From DATLGB01 sp964242305 (GTDB lineage Bacteria; Actinomycetota; Thermoleophilia; Solirubrobacterales; Solirubrobacteraceae): 64,000 nucleotides of DNA. The notes below the pieces were generated by a model that saw only the letters and a list, made by a program, of their open reading frames with translations, made no database searches and was not told the DNA's origin. Location: NCBI GenBank assembly GCA_964242305.1, contig CAXTBB010000009.1, positions 1 through 64,000 on the forward strand, read 5' to 3'. The position numbers and the translations under genes are program-made. Positions 15,921-24,101 of this stretch are shown here, one piece after another. The stretch's first letter is position 1. Each line of letters starts with the position of its first letter.

Positions 15921-15938
15921 GGGTCGCCCTAGCGACCC
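15921..15938. repeat. Perfect 7-bp stem-loop downstream of mysD
   Basis: GGGTCGC/GCGACCC with a 4-nt loop, about 120 bp beyond the mysD stop. It may end the MAA operon transcript. The rest of 15866-16056 shows no gene. Confidence 0.4.
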
Positions 15939-16056
15939 AAGCGGCGCCAGCCGGCCTGCTCTTTCGCCCGGAAGCGGCAGAACGGATCCGACTGAGTGCG
16001 GGTTCGATTGCTGCCTGCCAGGGCCGCGATCGCACGAGGTCATGTGCGCGGATGTT

Positions 16057-17052
16057 TCAACGCTGACTGGCGGCGGCGATCGAGGACTCGAAGAGGTCGG
16101 GGAGGGGGATTCCGGCGGCGGCGGCCATGACGGAGAGGACGGACTGGCGGGCGAAGGAGCAGTAGAGGCTGGCCTCGAGGAAAAAAGGGGTGCCGTCGGG
16201 GTCGATGCGGAAGTCGAAGAGGCTGTAGTCGCGGCAGCCGAGGGCGGTGTGGCATGTGCGGGCGGCGGCGTGGACGGCGAAGGTGATCGGGTCGGCGGGG
16301 TCGACGATCCAGGCCTCCGTCTGCACCTTGGCGACCAGACCGAGCGAGCCGTCGTCCTCGCGGATCTTGTCGGCGTGGCGGCGGACGTCCTCGACGCGGT
16401 ATTCCTCGAGCGGGAGCGGGACGAGCTCGCCGTCGCGGACGACGATGCCGCAGCGGACCTCGCGCCCGAGCGGGACGTAGGCCTCGACGAGCGCGGCGTC
16501 GGCGTGGATAAAAGCAACCTCCAGCGCCGCGTCAAAGTTCTCCGCGTGCCGCACGAGCGTGACGCCGAGCGAGTTGTCGGCGTCGACGGGCTTGACGACC
16601 GCGGGCGGGTCGACGGCGGGCCGCTCCCCGCGCCGCACGACGGAGCCGGCGGGGACTCGGACGCCGGCCGCCGCGACGACCGCCTTCGCCAAGACCTTGT
16701 CGGCGGTCAGGGCCATCACGTCGGGTGGGTTCCCGACGTAGGGGATGCCGAGCACGTCGAAGAGCGCGCGGTAGTGGGTCATGCCCGGCACGCAGAACAT
16801 CTGCGGGACCATCACGTCGGCGCCGAGGCCGACGATGCGCTCGACGGCGCCGGCGACAGAGACCGCCGGGGCGACGGCGATGGCCGTGTCAGCCAACGAC
16901 GCCGGGAACCGCCACGACCCGTCCGGCGACACGTAGGCGATGTGCGTCTCACACAGATCCCCGACCGCGTCCAGGCAGTCGGCCGCGTACAGGCGCGACA
17001 GATCGGCGTAGAAGTCGCTGACCGCCGAGCCGACCAGGTGCAGCACGCGCAC
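16057..17052 (-). CDS. mysD: MysD-like ATP-grasp (D-Ala-D-Ala ligase homologue), MAA biosynthesis
   Basis: 331-residue ATP-grasp ligase of the D-Ala-D-Ala ligase superfamily. In MAA clusters MysD attaches a second amino acid to mycosporine-glycine, giving imino-MAAs such as shinorine or porphyra-334. Visible are MTHYRALFDVLGIPYVGNPP, TADKVLAKAVVAAAGV, the ATP-grasp lysine strand PAVVKPVDADNSLGVTLV, YVPLGREVRCGIVV and the metal-ligand end FFLEASLYCSFARQSVLSVM. A peptidoglycan Ddl role is unlikely because the gene ends a mysA-B-C run. GTG start 17052, one base after the mysC stop. The amino acid specificity cannot be read from sequence alone. Confidence 0.88.
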   Translation of the reverse strand: MRVLHLVGSAVSDFYADLSRLYAADCLDAVGDLCETHIAYVSPDGSWRFPASLADTAIAVAPAVSVAGAVERIVGLGADVMVPQMFCVPGMTHYRALFDVLGIPYVGNPPDVMALTADKVLAKAVVAAAGVRVPAGSVVRRGERPAVDPPAVVKPVDADNSLGVTLVRHAENFDAALEVAFIHADAALVEAYVPLGREVRCGIVVRDGELVPLPLEEYRVEDVRRHADKIREDDGSLGLVAKVQTEAWIVDPADPITFAVHAAARTCHTALGCRDYSLFDFRIDPDGTPFFLEASLYCSFARQSVLSVMAAAAGIPLPDLFESSIAAASQR

Positions 17053-17053
17053 G

Positions 17054-18295
17054 TCAGTCCCCGCCCGGCTCGACGAGCTTGCCGATGTTGAAGTCGACCC
17101 GCACCCAGCCCCGGCTGCGCAGCAGCAGCCACGGGATCTGGACGTGGTGCAGGACGAAGAACGGGAGCGGGTCGTCCCAGGCGAAGATCGCGTCCGTGCC
17201 GCGCAGAATCGTGCGCAGCGTCGCCAGCCGCCGCGGCCCGGTGGCCAGCCGCCACAGCTCGTGGTAGAGCCAGTAGGTGGGCCGGCTCACCGGCCGCGGC
17301 GTTACCGTCGCCACGCCGTCCTCCAGGTAGGCGGCCGCCACCCGCGGATCGTCGTAGAACATCGTGATCGCGGAGTGCGTGCGCGGGTTGCACTCGATCG
17401 CGTAGACCGTCCCGTCGGCCGTCTCGATGAAGTCGAAGGACAGCTGGCCGGTCACCCCGAGCGCGGCGCAGAAGCGCCGCACCCACGCCTCGATCTCGGG
17501 CTTGTCGACGTGGGCGTAGTTGAGCTGGAACGCCGACGACTCGCAGCACGCGTGCAGCTGGACGACCCCGTCGCGCACGGTGCTGTGCGTGCAGTACTCC
17601 GTCCCGTCCACGAACGCCTGCAGGACGAACGGCTTGGCCTCGGAGATCGGCAGCGTCGCGGCGAAGGCCGTCGTCGCCGCCGTCAAATCGAGCCGCAGCA
17701 CCGGGTCATACGGAATGCTCTTGAGGACGAACCGGCCGCCGTCCACATCCGCCACCTGCTCGGGCGCTGTGATGCGACGGTGCTCGGGAACGGGCAGACC
17801 GAGCGCTTCGGCACAGCTCGAGAACGCGTCCTTGTCGTCCAGCATCCGGACCGTGTCCGCGTCGGCGGAGAAGACCTCGCACTCAGGGGACAGCAGCGCC
17901 GCCGCCTCCGCGTCGAACTGGCTGGCGGCGGGCGCGCACACCGGCACGTAGACGTCGACGCCCTCCCAGCGCACGATGTCCAGCAGCGCCTGCGCGTATC
18001 CGGACGCCGACGGCGACGGCACCGTGTAGAAGCGATCGACCGCGCGCGAGAAGCGGTGGCCGGTGAAGCGGTACTTGTGGGTCTCGACCAGGATCACGCG
18101 ATGGCCGGCGAGGTGGAACGACCGGCACAGCTGGAGCGCCTTGGTCATCTTGCCGCCGCTGACCAGGATCGTCCGGCGATCGGCGACGACAGACTGCGCC
18201 GGCGGCCGTCGCAGCAGCGCCAGCAGCGTCACCGCCGCGTTGAACGGGAGCAGCGCCAGCAGCGCCAGCTGCGCGCCGAGGGTGCTCACACCCAT
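17054..18295 (-). CDS. mysC: MysC-like ATP-grasp ligase (mycosporine-glycine synthase)
   Basis: 413 residues. In MAA synthesis MysC activates 4-deoxygadusol with ATP and adds glycine to give mycosporine-glycine. The hydrophobic N-terminus (LLALLPFNAAVTLLALL) followed by ILVSGGKMTKALQLCRSFH, HRVILVETHKYRFTGHRFS and VDVYVPVCAPAASQFD is the typical MysC start. The ATP-grasp core shows FVLKSIPYDPVLRLDLT, QLSFDFIETADGTVYAIECN and PRTHSAITMF. ATG 18295 overlaps the mysB end by 10 nt; GTG 18289 would give the GTGA overlap used elsewhere in the operon. The N-terminal hydrophobic segment suggests membrane association. Confidence 0.93.
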   Translation of the reverse strand: MGVSTLGAQLALLALLPFNAAVTLLALLRRPPAQSVVADRRTILVSGGKMTKALQLCRSFHLAGHRVILVETHKYRFTGHRFSRAVDRFYTVPSPSASGYAQALLDIVRWEGVDVYVPVCAPAASQFDAEAAALLSPECEVFSADADTVRMLDDKDAFSSCAEALGLPVPEHRRITAPEQVADVDGGRFVLKSIPYDPVLRLDLTAATTAFAATLPISEAKPFVLQAFVDGTEYCTHSTVRDGVVQLHACCESSAFQLNYAHVDKPEIEAWVRRFCAALGVTGQLSFDFIETADGTVYAIECNPRTHSAITMFYDDPRVAAAYLEDGVATVTPRPVSRPTYWLYHELWRLATGPRRLATLRTILRGTDAIFAWDDPLPFFVLHHVQIPWLLLRSRGWVRVDFNIGKLVEPGGD

Positions 18296-18972
18296 TGGAT
18301 GAGCGTCAGGCCGTCCCGCACCGGCAGCAGGACCTGCTCGACGCGCGGGTCCGTCGCGACGGCCTCGTTGAAGGCCGCGATCGCGGCCCCGTTCGCCGAC
18401 GGCGGCCCGGAGCGCCACGGCTCGCCCTGCATCAACGTGTTGTCCACGCACAGCAGCCCGCCCGGAGCGAGCAGCCCGCGCTCGAGCACCGCCTCGAAGT
18501 ACGCGCGGTACCCACCCTTGTCCGCGTCGAGGAAGACGAGGTCGAACTGCGCGTCCAGCTCCGACAGCGTCGCCAGCGCGGGCCCGACCCGGACGTCGAT
18601 CTTCCCGCCGTGCTCAGACCCTGCGAAGCACGCCCGAGCGAATGCCGCCACATCGGCGTCGGCCTCGCAGGCGACCACGAAGCCGTCGTCCGGGAGCGCC
18701 TCCGCCATGGCCAGCGCCGAGTAACCGGTGAACATCCCGATCTCGAGCACCCGGCGGACCCGCCCGAACCGCACCAGCGTCCGCAGCAGCTGTCCCTCCA
18801 TGTGCCCGGAGAGCATCTCCGCCTCGACCCCCGTCCCGCTCCAATCGGCCGCCCGCGTGCGCTCCGCCAGCGAAGCCAGCGCCGGGGACTCAGGCGTGGT
18901 GCAGCGCTCGACGTACGGGTCCAGCCCGGCGGCGATCTCCGCCAGGATCGCGACCGGCGCGACCGGTCTCAC
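18286..18972 (-). CDS. mysB: MysB-like O-methyltransferase (4-deoxygadusol synthesis)
   Basis: 228-residue class I SAM-dependent methyltransferase of the caffeoyl-CoA/catechol OMT-like type. The SAM-binding loop is RVLEIGMFTGYSALAMAEAL with a following acidic residue (VACEAD); the metal-binding FLDADKGGYRAYFE and the late LLCVDNTLMQGEPW are present. MysB methylates desmethyl-4-deoxygadusol from MysA to 4-deoxygadusol. GTG 18972 overlaps the mysA stop as GTGA, and the stop overlaps mysC. The match to cyanobacterial MysB, including GHMEGQLLRTLV before the SAM loop, together with the context makes the assignment firm. Confidence 0.92.
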   Translation of the reverse strand: MRPVAPVAILAEIAAGLDPYVERCTTPESPALASLAERTRAADWSGTGVEAEMLSGHMEGQLLRTLVRFGRVRRVLEIGMFTGYSALAMAEALPDDGFVVACEADADVAAFARACFAGSEHGGKIDVRVGPALATLSELDAQFDLVFLDADKGGYRAYFEAVLERGLLAPGGLLCVDNTLMQGEPWRSGPPSANGAAIAAFNEAVATDPRVEQVLLPVRDGLTLIQWV

Positions 18973-20183
18973 ACCGTCTCGAGGGAGAGGTACATCGCCT
19001 CGCCGTCGCCACCGCGCGCGAGCCCGCGGCACAGGTCCTTGTGGACCGCCAGGACGCTGTCGAGCTCCTCAGCGGAAAGGTCGTTGACGAAGTAGCAGGT
19101 GCCGATCGGGCGCGGGACCGCCGCCCGCAGCAGGCCGTCGCGCGTGTGCACGATCGTCTCCGTCGCCTCCCGCAGCAGGTCTGGCGTCAGGTACGGGCTG
19201 TCGACGGCCAGGCCGACGCGGCTCATCAGCGCCAGGATGCGATCGCGGTCGGCCTCGGTGATGTACCCGCGCGACGCGGCCAGCGTCGCCGACAGCGCCA
19301 TGTCGACCGTGACGGCGTGGCCGTGGAACATGGTGACCTCGGGCTTGAGCTCGAGCGTCGGGCTCCACGTGTGGCCGTAGGCGATCACCCGGTCGAGGTC
19401 GAGCTCGTGCAGGTTGGGGACCTCGAGGTCGAGCATCACGCGGATCGCGTCATAGGTGACGTGATGGGCGACGTCGCGGATCTTCGTCGTCCCGTCGACG
19501 TGGCCGAAGTGCGTGGCCAGCAGCTCCTCGCCGTGCGCGTCGAGCCGGTCGAACAGGCTGCGGTCGGCGACGACCGCGATCTTGATCAGCTCGGCGATCC
19601 CGTTGCGGACCTGGTCCTCGGGCAGCGTGCGCAGGAACGAGAAGTCGAGGATGACCGTCTCGGAGGCGTGGTAGGCGCCCAGCTTGTTCTTCTGGTTGCC
19701 GTGGTTGACCGCGACCTTGATGGCGACGCTGGCGTCGATCAGGCCGATCAGCGTGGTGGGGACGCGGATGTACGGCGTCCCCCGCCGGTAGGTCGCGCAG
19801 GCCAGGCCGGCCACGTCGGTGGTCAGGCCACCGCCGACGACGAGCACCGGCTCCTTGCGCAGCAGGCCGAAGTCCGCGAAGGCGTCGACGATCCGCTCCA
19901 GCGTGCGCAGCGTCTTGTCCGTCTCCCGGATGGTGATCGGGAACGCGGTGAGCGCGATGCCGTGGTGGGCGAAGTACGCGTCCATCTGCTCGCCGTAGAG
20001 GCCGTGGACGGTCTCGTCGACGATCATCAGGCAGCGGCCGTGCGCGCGGTAGCGGTCCGCGATCTCGGGGTGCTCGACCGCGAAGGCGCCGTCGACGTAG
20101 AGCAGGCTGAAGTCGATGCGCTCGTAGCCCTCGACGCGGAAGGCCGTGCCGGTCGCCGTGACGGTCGCCTCCGGGACGCTCAT
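18969..20183 (-). CDS. mysA: MysA-like desmethyl-4-deoxygadusol synthase (sugar phosphate cyclase)
   Basis: 404-residue dehydroquinate-synthase-fold cyclase. In MAA synthesis it converts sedoheptulose 7-phosphate to desmethyl-4-deoxygadusol using NAD+ and a metal. The NAD-binding VLVVGGGLTTDVAGLACATY is present. The substrate loop PTTLIGLIDASVAIKVAVNH with NKLGAYHAS is of the DDGS type; valiolone synthases usually have GLVDAGVG..K in this place. Metal ligands fit Glu in NGIAELIKI and His in YGHTWSP and FHGHAVTVDM. ATG 20183 overlaps the dioxygenase stop as ATGA. The pentose phosphate pathway provides its substrate, and gnd lies 11 kb away. Confidence 0.94.
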   Translation of the reverse strand: MSVPEATVTATGTAFRVEGYERIDFSLLYVDGAFAVEHPEIADRYRAHGRCLMIVDETVHGLYGEQMDAYFAHHGIALTAFPITIRETDKTLRTLERIVDAFADFGLLRKEPVLVVGGGLTTDVAGLACATYRRGTPYIRVPTTLIGLIDASVAIKVAVNHGNQKNKLGAYHASETVILDFSFLRTLPEDQVRNGIAELIKIAVVADRSLFDRLDAHGEELLATHFGHVDGTTKIRDVAHHVTYDAIRVMLDLEVPNLHELDLDRVIAYGHTWSPTLELKPEVTMFHGHAVTVDMALSATLAASRGYITEADRDRILALMSRVGLAVDSPYLTPDLLREATETIVHTRDGLLRAAVPRPIGTCYFVNDLSAEELDSVLAVHKDLCRGLARGGDGEAMYLSLETV

Positions 20184-20872
20184 CCCGCCACCATCCCGCG
20201 GTGCATGACCCGGTCGCCGGACACGCCCGAGTGGTCGGCGCGGTGCAGGACGCAGGCGTTGTCCCACATGACGACGTCGCCCTCGGCCCACCGGTGACGG
20301 CGGACGTTGTCCTCGCGCGTGGAGTGTTCGAACAACACGTTGATGGTCTCCTCGGCCTCGGCGTCGGACAGCCCGCTGATCGCCGCGCAGCGCGGCGGCG
20401 TGGTCAGGTACAGCGCGACGCGGCCGGTGATCGGGTGCGGGCGGAAGACGGGATGCTCGGCCGCGGTCTCGTCGTCGGGGCCGAGGTCGAGCCCGGTGAC
20501 GACGTGCGTGATCGTGCGCCCCTCGAGCCGTTCGCGGAGGTCGTCCGGCAGCGTCTCGTAGGCGCGGTACTGGTCGGTGAAGAGCGTCTCGCCGCCCTGC
20601 GCGGGGACGGTCACCGCGCGCAGCGCCGTGTAGGCCGGCGGCGTCTTCACGTAGCTCGTGTCGACGTGGAAGCTGCTCTTGGGCGGCGTCGTGCGGCCGA
20701 CGTTCGAGACCACGTTGAGGTCGGGGAAGCCCGCCACCGGCGCCTCGCCCGCCGTGAAGGCGAGCTCGCCGAAGCCACGCAGGAACGCGACGAACGCGGC
20801 GTCGTCCATGCCGGCGTCGCGCATCGTCACGACGCCGTCCTCGGCGAGTCGCCGCTTAAGCGCATCGGTCAC
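20180..20872 (-). CDS. TauD/TfdA-family Fe(II)/2-oxoglutarate dioxygenase, candidate MAA tailoring enzyme
   Basis: 230 residues. The facial triad is His69 and Asp71 (SFHVDTSYVK) with distal His210 (ACVLHRADHSG), and Arg225 (VMHRGMV) sits 15 residues later, where TauD binds 2-oxoglutarate. It is shorter than TauD (about 280) but complete in motifs. It is coupled on both sides (GTGA with the HAD gene, ATGA with mysA), so a job in the MAA pathway is likely. MysH, the known MAA oxygenase that makes palythine-type products, is a PhyH-type enzyme from another branch, so this would be a non-homologous or distant counterpart. Reaction unknown. Confidence 0.88.
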   Translation of the reverse strand: MTDALKRRLAEDGVVTMRDAGMDDAAFVAFLRGFGELAFTAGEAPVAGFPDLNVVSNVGRTTPPKSSFHVDTSYVKTPPAYTALRAVTVPAQGGETLFTDQYRAYETLPDDLRERLEGRTITHVVTGLDLGPDDETAAEHPVFRPHPITGRVALYLTTPPRCAAISGLSDAEAEETINVLFEHSTREDNVRRHRWAEGDVVMWDNACVLHRADHSGVSGDRVMHRGMVAG

Positions 20873-21531
20873 GCGACGTGCGCGGACAGCGCGTCGAAGC
20901 TCAGCTCGCCGTCGACCCGGCCCGTCGCCGCGTCGAAGTCGTGGCCGGCGGTGTTCTCGTTGGGGAAGGCGACGACCGCGACTCCGGCGCCCTGGGCCGA
21001 CTGCACCCCGCCGACGTTGTCCTCGATGGCGATCGTCTGGCCGGCGCCGACCTCCAGCGCCTCCAGCGCGTGCGCGTACACGGCGGCGTCGGGCTTGCCG
21101 GCCTCCACCTGGGTGCCGTCCACGACGAGATCGAAGTCCTCGCGCCCCAGCTCGGACACGGCGCCGAGCAGGGCGTCGACGTTCTCCGGCGAGGTCGTGG
21201 TGACGAGGCCGACCTTGTAGCCGGCGTCCTTGGCGGCGCGGATCGTCTCGAGGACGCCGGGCCGCGCGGGGAGGTCCAGGCCGGCGACGTGGTCCTGGAA
21301 GTGCTTGGACTTCGTCTGGTGCACCGCCTTGGCGTCGACGTCCTCTCCACGCTGCTCGGCGAAGTCGGCGACGCGCTGCTGGCCGCCGTTGCTGGCCAGC
21401 TGCTCCTGGTAGTCCGACTGCGCCCACTCCCAGTCGAGCCCGTGCTCCTTGAAGGCCTCGTTGAACGACTGGCGCTGCAGCTCGGAGGTGTCGGCGATGG
21501 TGCTGATGGAGCCGAAGAGGATGGCGGGCAT
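20869..21531 (-). CDS. HAD-superfamily protein lacking the catalytic aspartates
   Basis: 220-residue HAD-IA (CbbY/Gph-like) fold. Motif II (GLVTTTS), motif III lysine (EAGKPDAAVYAHALEAL) and motif IV (IAIEDNVGGVQSAQGAGV) are all in place, with a helical cap. In motif I, where DxDGT should stand, the sequence is AILFGSISTIADTSELQR: the nucleophile Asp is Gly and the acid/base Asp is Ile. Phosphatase chemistry by the normal route is therefore not expected. It starts 58 bp after the flavoprotein stop and overlaps the dioxygenase as GTGA. It may be a structural or regulatory pseudoenzyme, or use different chemistry. Confidence 0.85.
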   Translation of the reverse strand: MPAILFGSISTIADTSELQRQSFNEAFKEHGLDWEWAQSDYQEQLASNGGQQRVADFAEQRGEDVDAKAVHQTKSKHFQDHVAGLDLPARPGVLETIRAAKDAGYKVGLVTTTSPENVDALLGAVSELGREDFDLVVDGTQVEAGKPDAAVYAHALEALEVGAGQTIAIEDNVGGVQSAQGAGVAVVAFPNENTAGHDFDAATGRVDGELSFDALSAHVA

Positions 21532-21589
21532 GCCCGGGCTACGGACCGCCCCGCGAAGGCGGACCGCCTCCCCGCCCGATGTTGGCGCG

Positions 21590-23140
21590 TCAGGCGGCTA
21601 CGCGGGCAGGCCTCTGGGCGGCGGCCACGTGCCCGCAGACGTAGTCGGCGTCGCGCGTCAGGCCGGCGAAGCGGCCCGAGCCCCACGTGTACATCCACGG
21701 CAGCCCCACGACGTAGAGGCCGTCGACCGACGTCACCCCGCGCGCGTGCGTCGGGTAGCCGGTCCCGTCGAACGCGGGGACCTTCACCCACGACCAGTCG
21801 GTGCCGTAGCCGGTCGCGAAGATCACCGTGCGGATGTCGTGCGCCTCAAGGTCGAGCGTCTCCGCCGCGGTGTCGCCGGGATCCCAGACCGGCTCGTAGC
21901 GCGCCTCGGTGGGCGCGTCGATGCCGGCCTTCTCGATGTGGGCGTCGACCGCGTCCTTGATGCGCTCGAAGGTGCCGTCGGCGCCGTCAAGGTTCTGGCG
22001 CAGGTCGTCCGCCGTCTCCAGAACGCCGTCGGTCACGCCGGCGAGACGCCCGTGCAGGTGCATGCCGTCGCGAGCGAAGGCGCGCAGGTCGAGGTCGTGG
22101 CCGCCGTCGCGACCGGTGACGTAGTGGTTGGGCTCGCGGCGCGCCTGCAGGCCCATCGGGTGCTCGTCGATGGGCATGTCGTAGTGGCCCATGTCCTCCA
22201 GCCACGCCACCACGTCCCGCCCGCGGTAGAAGCGCGCCACGCGCGGCGACGAGCCGACGCATAGATGCACCTCGCGCCCCCCGAGGTGCAGGTCCTCCGC
22301 GATCTGCGCGCCCGACTGGCCGCTGCCCACGATCAGCACCGCGCCGTCGGGGGTCGCGGCGGGGTTGCGGTACTGGGAGGAGTGCAGCTGGGTGACGGAC
22401 GCCGGCAGCCGCGCGGCGACCTCCGGGAAGCGGGGACGGTGATAGCCGCCGACGGCGAGGACGACGCGGTCGGCGGTGGCGGTGCCCGCCGTCGTCTCGA
22501 CGCAGAAGCCACCGTCCCGCTCGCGCACCTCCGTGACCGTGACGCCTTCGAGCAGCGGCGGGTCGGTCGCCTCCGCGAACGCCTCGACGTAGGCGATGAT
22601 GTCGTCCTTGAGCATGAAGCCGTCGGGGTCGTCGCCGGCGTACGGGTGGCCGGGCAGGCGGCACTGCCAGTTGGGGGTGACGAGGCAGAACGCGTCCCAG
22701 CGCTCGGCCCGCCATGAGTGGGCGATGCGGTGGCGCTCGAGGACGACGTGCTCGACGCCCTGTTCGGCCAGCAGCGCGCTGACGGTCAGGCCGGCCTGAC
22801 CACCGCCCACGACGATCACCTCGTGGTGCCCCTCGACGGCGGCGCCGGGCGCCTGCGGGCCCGGGATGGCCAACGTCTCGACCAGCACCAGGCCGTCCGG
22901 CGTGGCCGCGGCGGCCTCCCGCAGCGCGCTCATCTCGGCGGCGGCCGCGGTGCAGGCGAAGCCGCGGGCAGCGCGGACGCGATCGCTGCCCTCCTGCAGC
23001 CCAGCCAGCGCGCGGCGCATGAACTCGTCCTTCGGGTACTGCGCGCGCGGGCACAGGTACTGCTCGATCGCGCGCGACGGCGAGTAGCAGTCCTGCGTGC
23101 GGCCGTCGGGCCAGCGGACGCTGAACTCGACCTCGGGCAT
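21590..23140 (-). CDS. Fused MSMEG_0570-like / MSMEG_0569-like flavin-dependent oxidoreductase (Nit1C cluster)
   Basis: 516 residues in two parts. Residues 1-95 or so (EVEFSVRWPDGRTQDCYSPS) match the small MSMEG_0570-type nitrogen-starvation protein. From about 106 a flavin monooxygenase-like enzyme follows: FAD loop VIVVGGGQAGLTVSALLAEQ, FVTPN-like FCLVTPNWQCRLPG, NADPH loop LIVGSGQSGAQIAEDL and C-terminal VIFATGYGTDWSW. Elsewhere these are usually separate neighbouring genes, so this is a natural fusion of cluster members. ATG 23140 follows the nitrilase stop with no gap. The substrate is unknown. Confidence 0.85.
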   Translation of the reverse strand: MPEVEFSVRWPDGRTQDCYSPSRAIEQYLCPRAQYPKDEFMRRALAGLQEGSDRVRAARGFACTAAAAEMSALREAAAATPDGLVLVETLAIPGPQAPGAAVEGHHEVIVVGGGQAGLTVSALLAEQGVEHVVLERHRIAHSWRAERWDAFCLVTPNWQCRLPGHPYAGDDPDGFMLKDDIIAYVEAFAEATDPPLLEGVTVTEVRERDGGFCVETTAGTATADRVVLAVGGYHRPRFPEVAARLPASVTQLHSSQYRNPAATPDGAVLIVGSGQSGAQIAEDLHLGGREVHLCVGSSPRVARFYRGRDVVAWLEDMGHYDMPIDEHPMGLQARREPNHYVTGRDGGHDLDLRAFARDGMHLHGRLAGVTDGVLETADDLRQNLDGADGTFERIKDAVDAHIEKAGIDAPTEARYEPVWDPGDTAAETLDLEAHDIRTVIFATGYGTDWSWVKVPAFDGTGYPTHARGVTSVDGLYVVGLPWMYTWGSGRFAGLTRDADYVCGHVAAAQRPARVAA

Positions 23141-23992
23141 CTAGACGGCGAGCGGCTCGGCGGCCACGTAGGCGTCCGGCCGCAGGTCGGTGATGGGGGA
23201 GAGCGCCTTGCGGGCGTGGGCGACCGTCTCCGACAGGTCGAGCGTCGTCACGGCCAGCCCCGCCTCCGTGCCGGTCATGTCGATCAGGTCGCCGCTGGGA
23301 CCGACGATCCGGGCGCCGCCGAGGTACTGCAGCTTCCCGAACGTGCCGCACTGGTTGGCGGAGGCGACGACGAGCGAGTTGTCGGCGGCGCGGGCGCGGT
23401 CGTAGAGCTCGTGGCGGCGCCACTGCCGGTCCTCCATGAGCGTCGCCGCGGCGTTGGTCGCGCTCGTCGGCCACGCGCTCAGGAAGCACAGCAGCTCGGC
23501 GCCGTCGAGCGCGAGCGTGCGGGCCGCCTCCGGGAACGCGGTGTCGTAGCAGATCAGCATCCCCAGGCGGCCGTGCGGCGTGTCGAACGCGCCGAGCTCG
23601 CCGCGGGCGGTCGTGAAGCGATCCTCGTCGAGCGGGAGGTGGACCTTGCGGTGCACGCCGAGCAGGCCGTCGCCGTGGACGCAGGCGGCCGTGTTGAAGC
23701 GGGCGCCATCGTCGCCGCCCTCGCACAGCCCGACGCACGTGACCATGTCGCCGGCCCAGGCCATGACCTGCGCGAGCTCGGGTCCGTCGAGGTCGAGGAC
23801 GGGCGGCGGATCGGCGTCGCCGTGCAGCGTCTCCACGTAGCCGCCGAGCGCGGCCTCGGGCAGGACGAGGATGTCGACGCCGCGCGCGCGGGCGTCGTCC
23901 ATGACCGCCTTGACCGTGGCCAGGCAGGCGTCGAGATCCCGGTCGAAGGCCGCGGCGGCCGCGGCGATGGTCAGCTCGCTCATACCCCTCAT
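23141..23992 (-). CDS. Carbon-nitrogen hydrolase (sll0784-type nitrilase, Nit1C cluster)
   Basis: 283-residue nitrilase-superfamily enzyme. The Glu-Lys-Cys triad is Glu46 (VLPEAALGGY), Lys116 (HRKVHLP) and Cys148 (LICYDTAFPEAAR). It corresponds to the nitrilase of Nit1C clusters, which have been linked to growth on cyanide nitrogen in pseudomonads and to nitrogen starvation in Synechocystis. ATG 23992 has GGGAG a few bases upstream; ATG 23983 is an alternative. It appears to be the first gene of the eight-gene run ending with mysD, with its promoter in the 109-bp divergent interval before the CoA-transferase gene. Confidence 0.9.
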   Translation of the reverse strand: MRGMSELTIAAAAAAFDRDLDACLATVKAVMDDARARGVDILVLPEAALGGYVETLHGDADPPPVLDLDGPELAQVMAWAGDMVTCVGLCEGGDDGARFNTAACVHGDGLLGVHRKVHLPLDEDRFTTARGELGAFDTPHGRLGMLICYDTAFPEAARTLALDGAELLCFLSAWPTSATNAAATLMEDRQWRRHELYDRARAADNSLVVASANQCGTFGKLQYLGGARIVGPSGDLIDMTGTEAGLAVTTLDLSETVAHARKALSPITDLRPDAYVAAEPLAV

Positions 23993-24101
23993 CTTCTCCC
24001 GGCGTGCCGGTTCAGTTCATGGCCCGCGGGCGGAAGTCGACCCCATGCTGCTCGGACCGCGGTCCGACGTGGGCTCGGGCCCGAGCGGGCAGCCTGTGCG
24101 C

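Noticed and set aside
11457..16056. Integrative element with tRNA-Pro as attachment site
   Set aside because: No integrase or excisionase and no repeat of the tRNA 3' end were found in the patch.
16057..17052. mysD as a peptidoglycan D-Ala-D-Ala ligase
   Set aside because: The family is the same, but the gene is the last of a mysA-B-C run with a 1-bp gap and no cell-wall genes are near.
18969..20183. mysA as 2-epi-5-epi-valiolone synthase or true dehydroquinate synthase
   Set aside because: The loop GLIDASVAIKVAVNH and the following mysB and mysC genes fit desmethyl-4-deoxygadusol synthase; no aro genes or aminocyclitol genes lie nearby.
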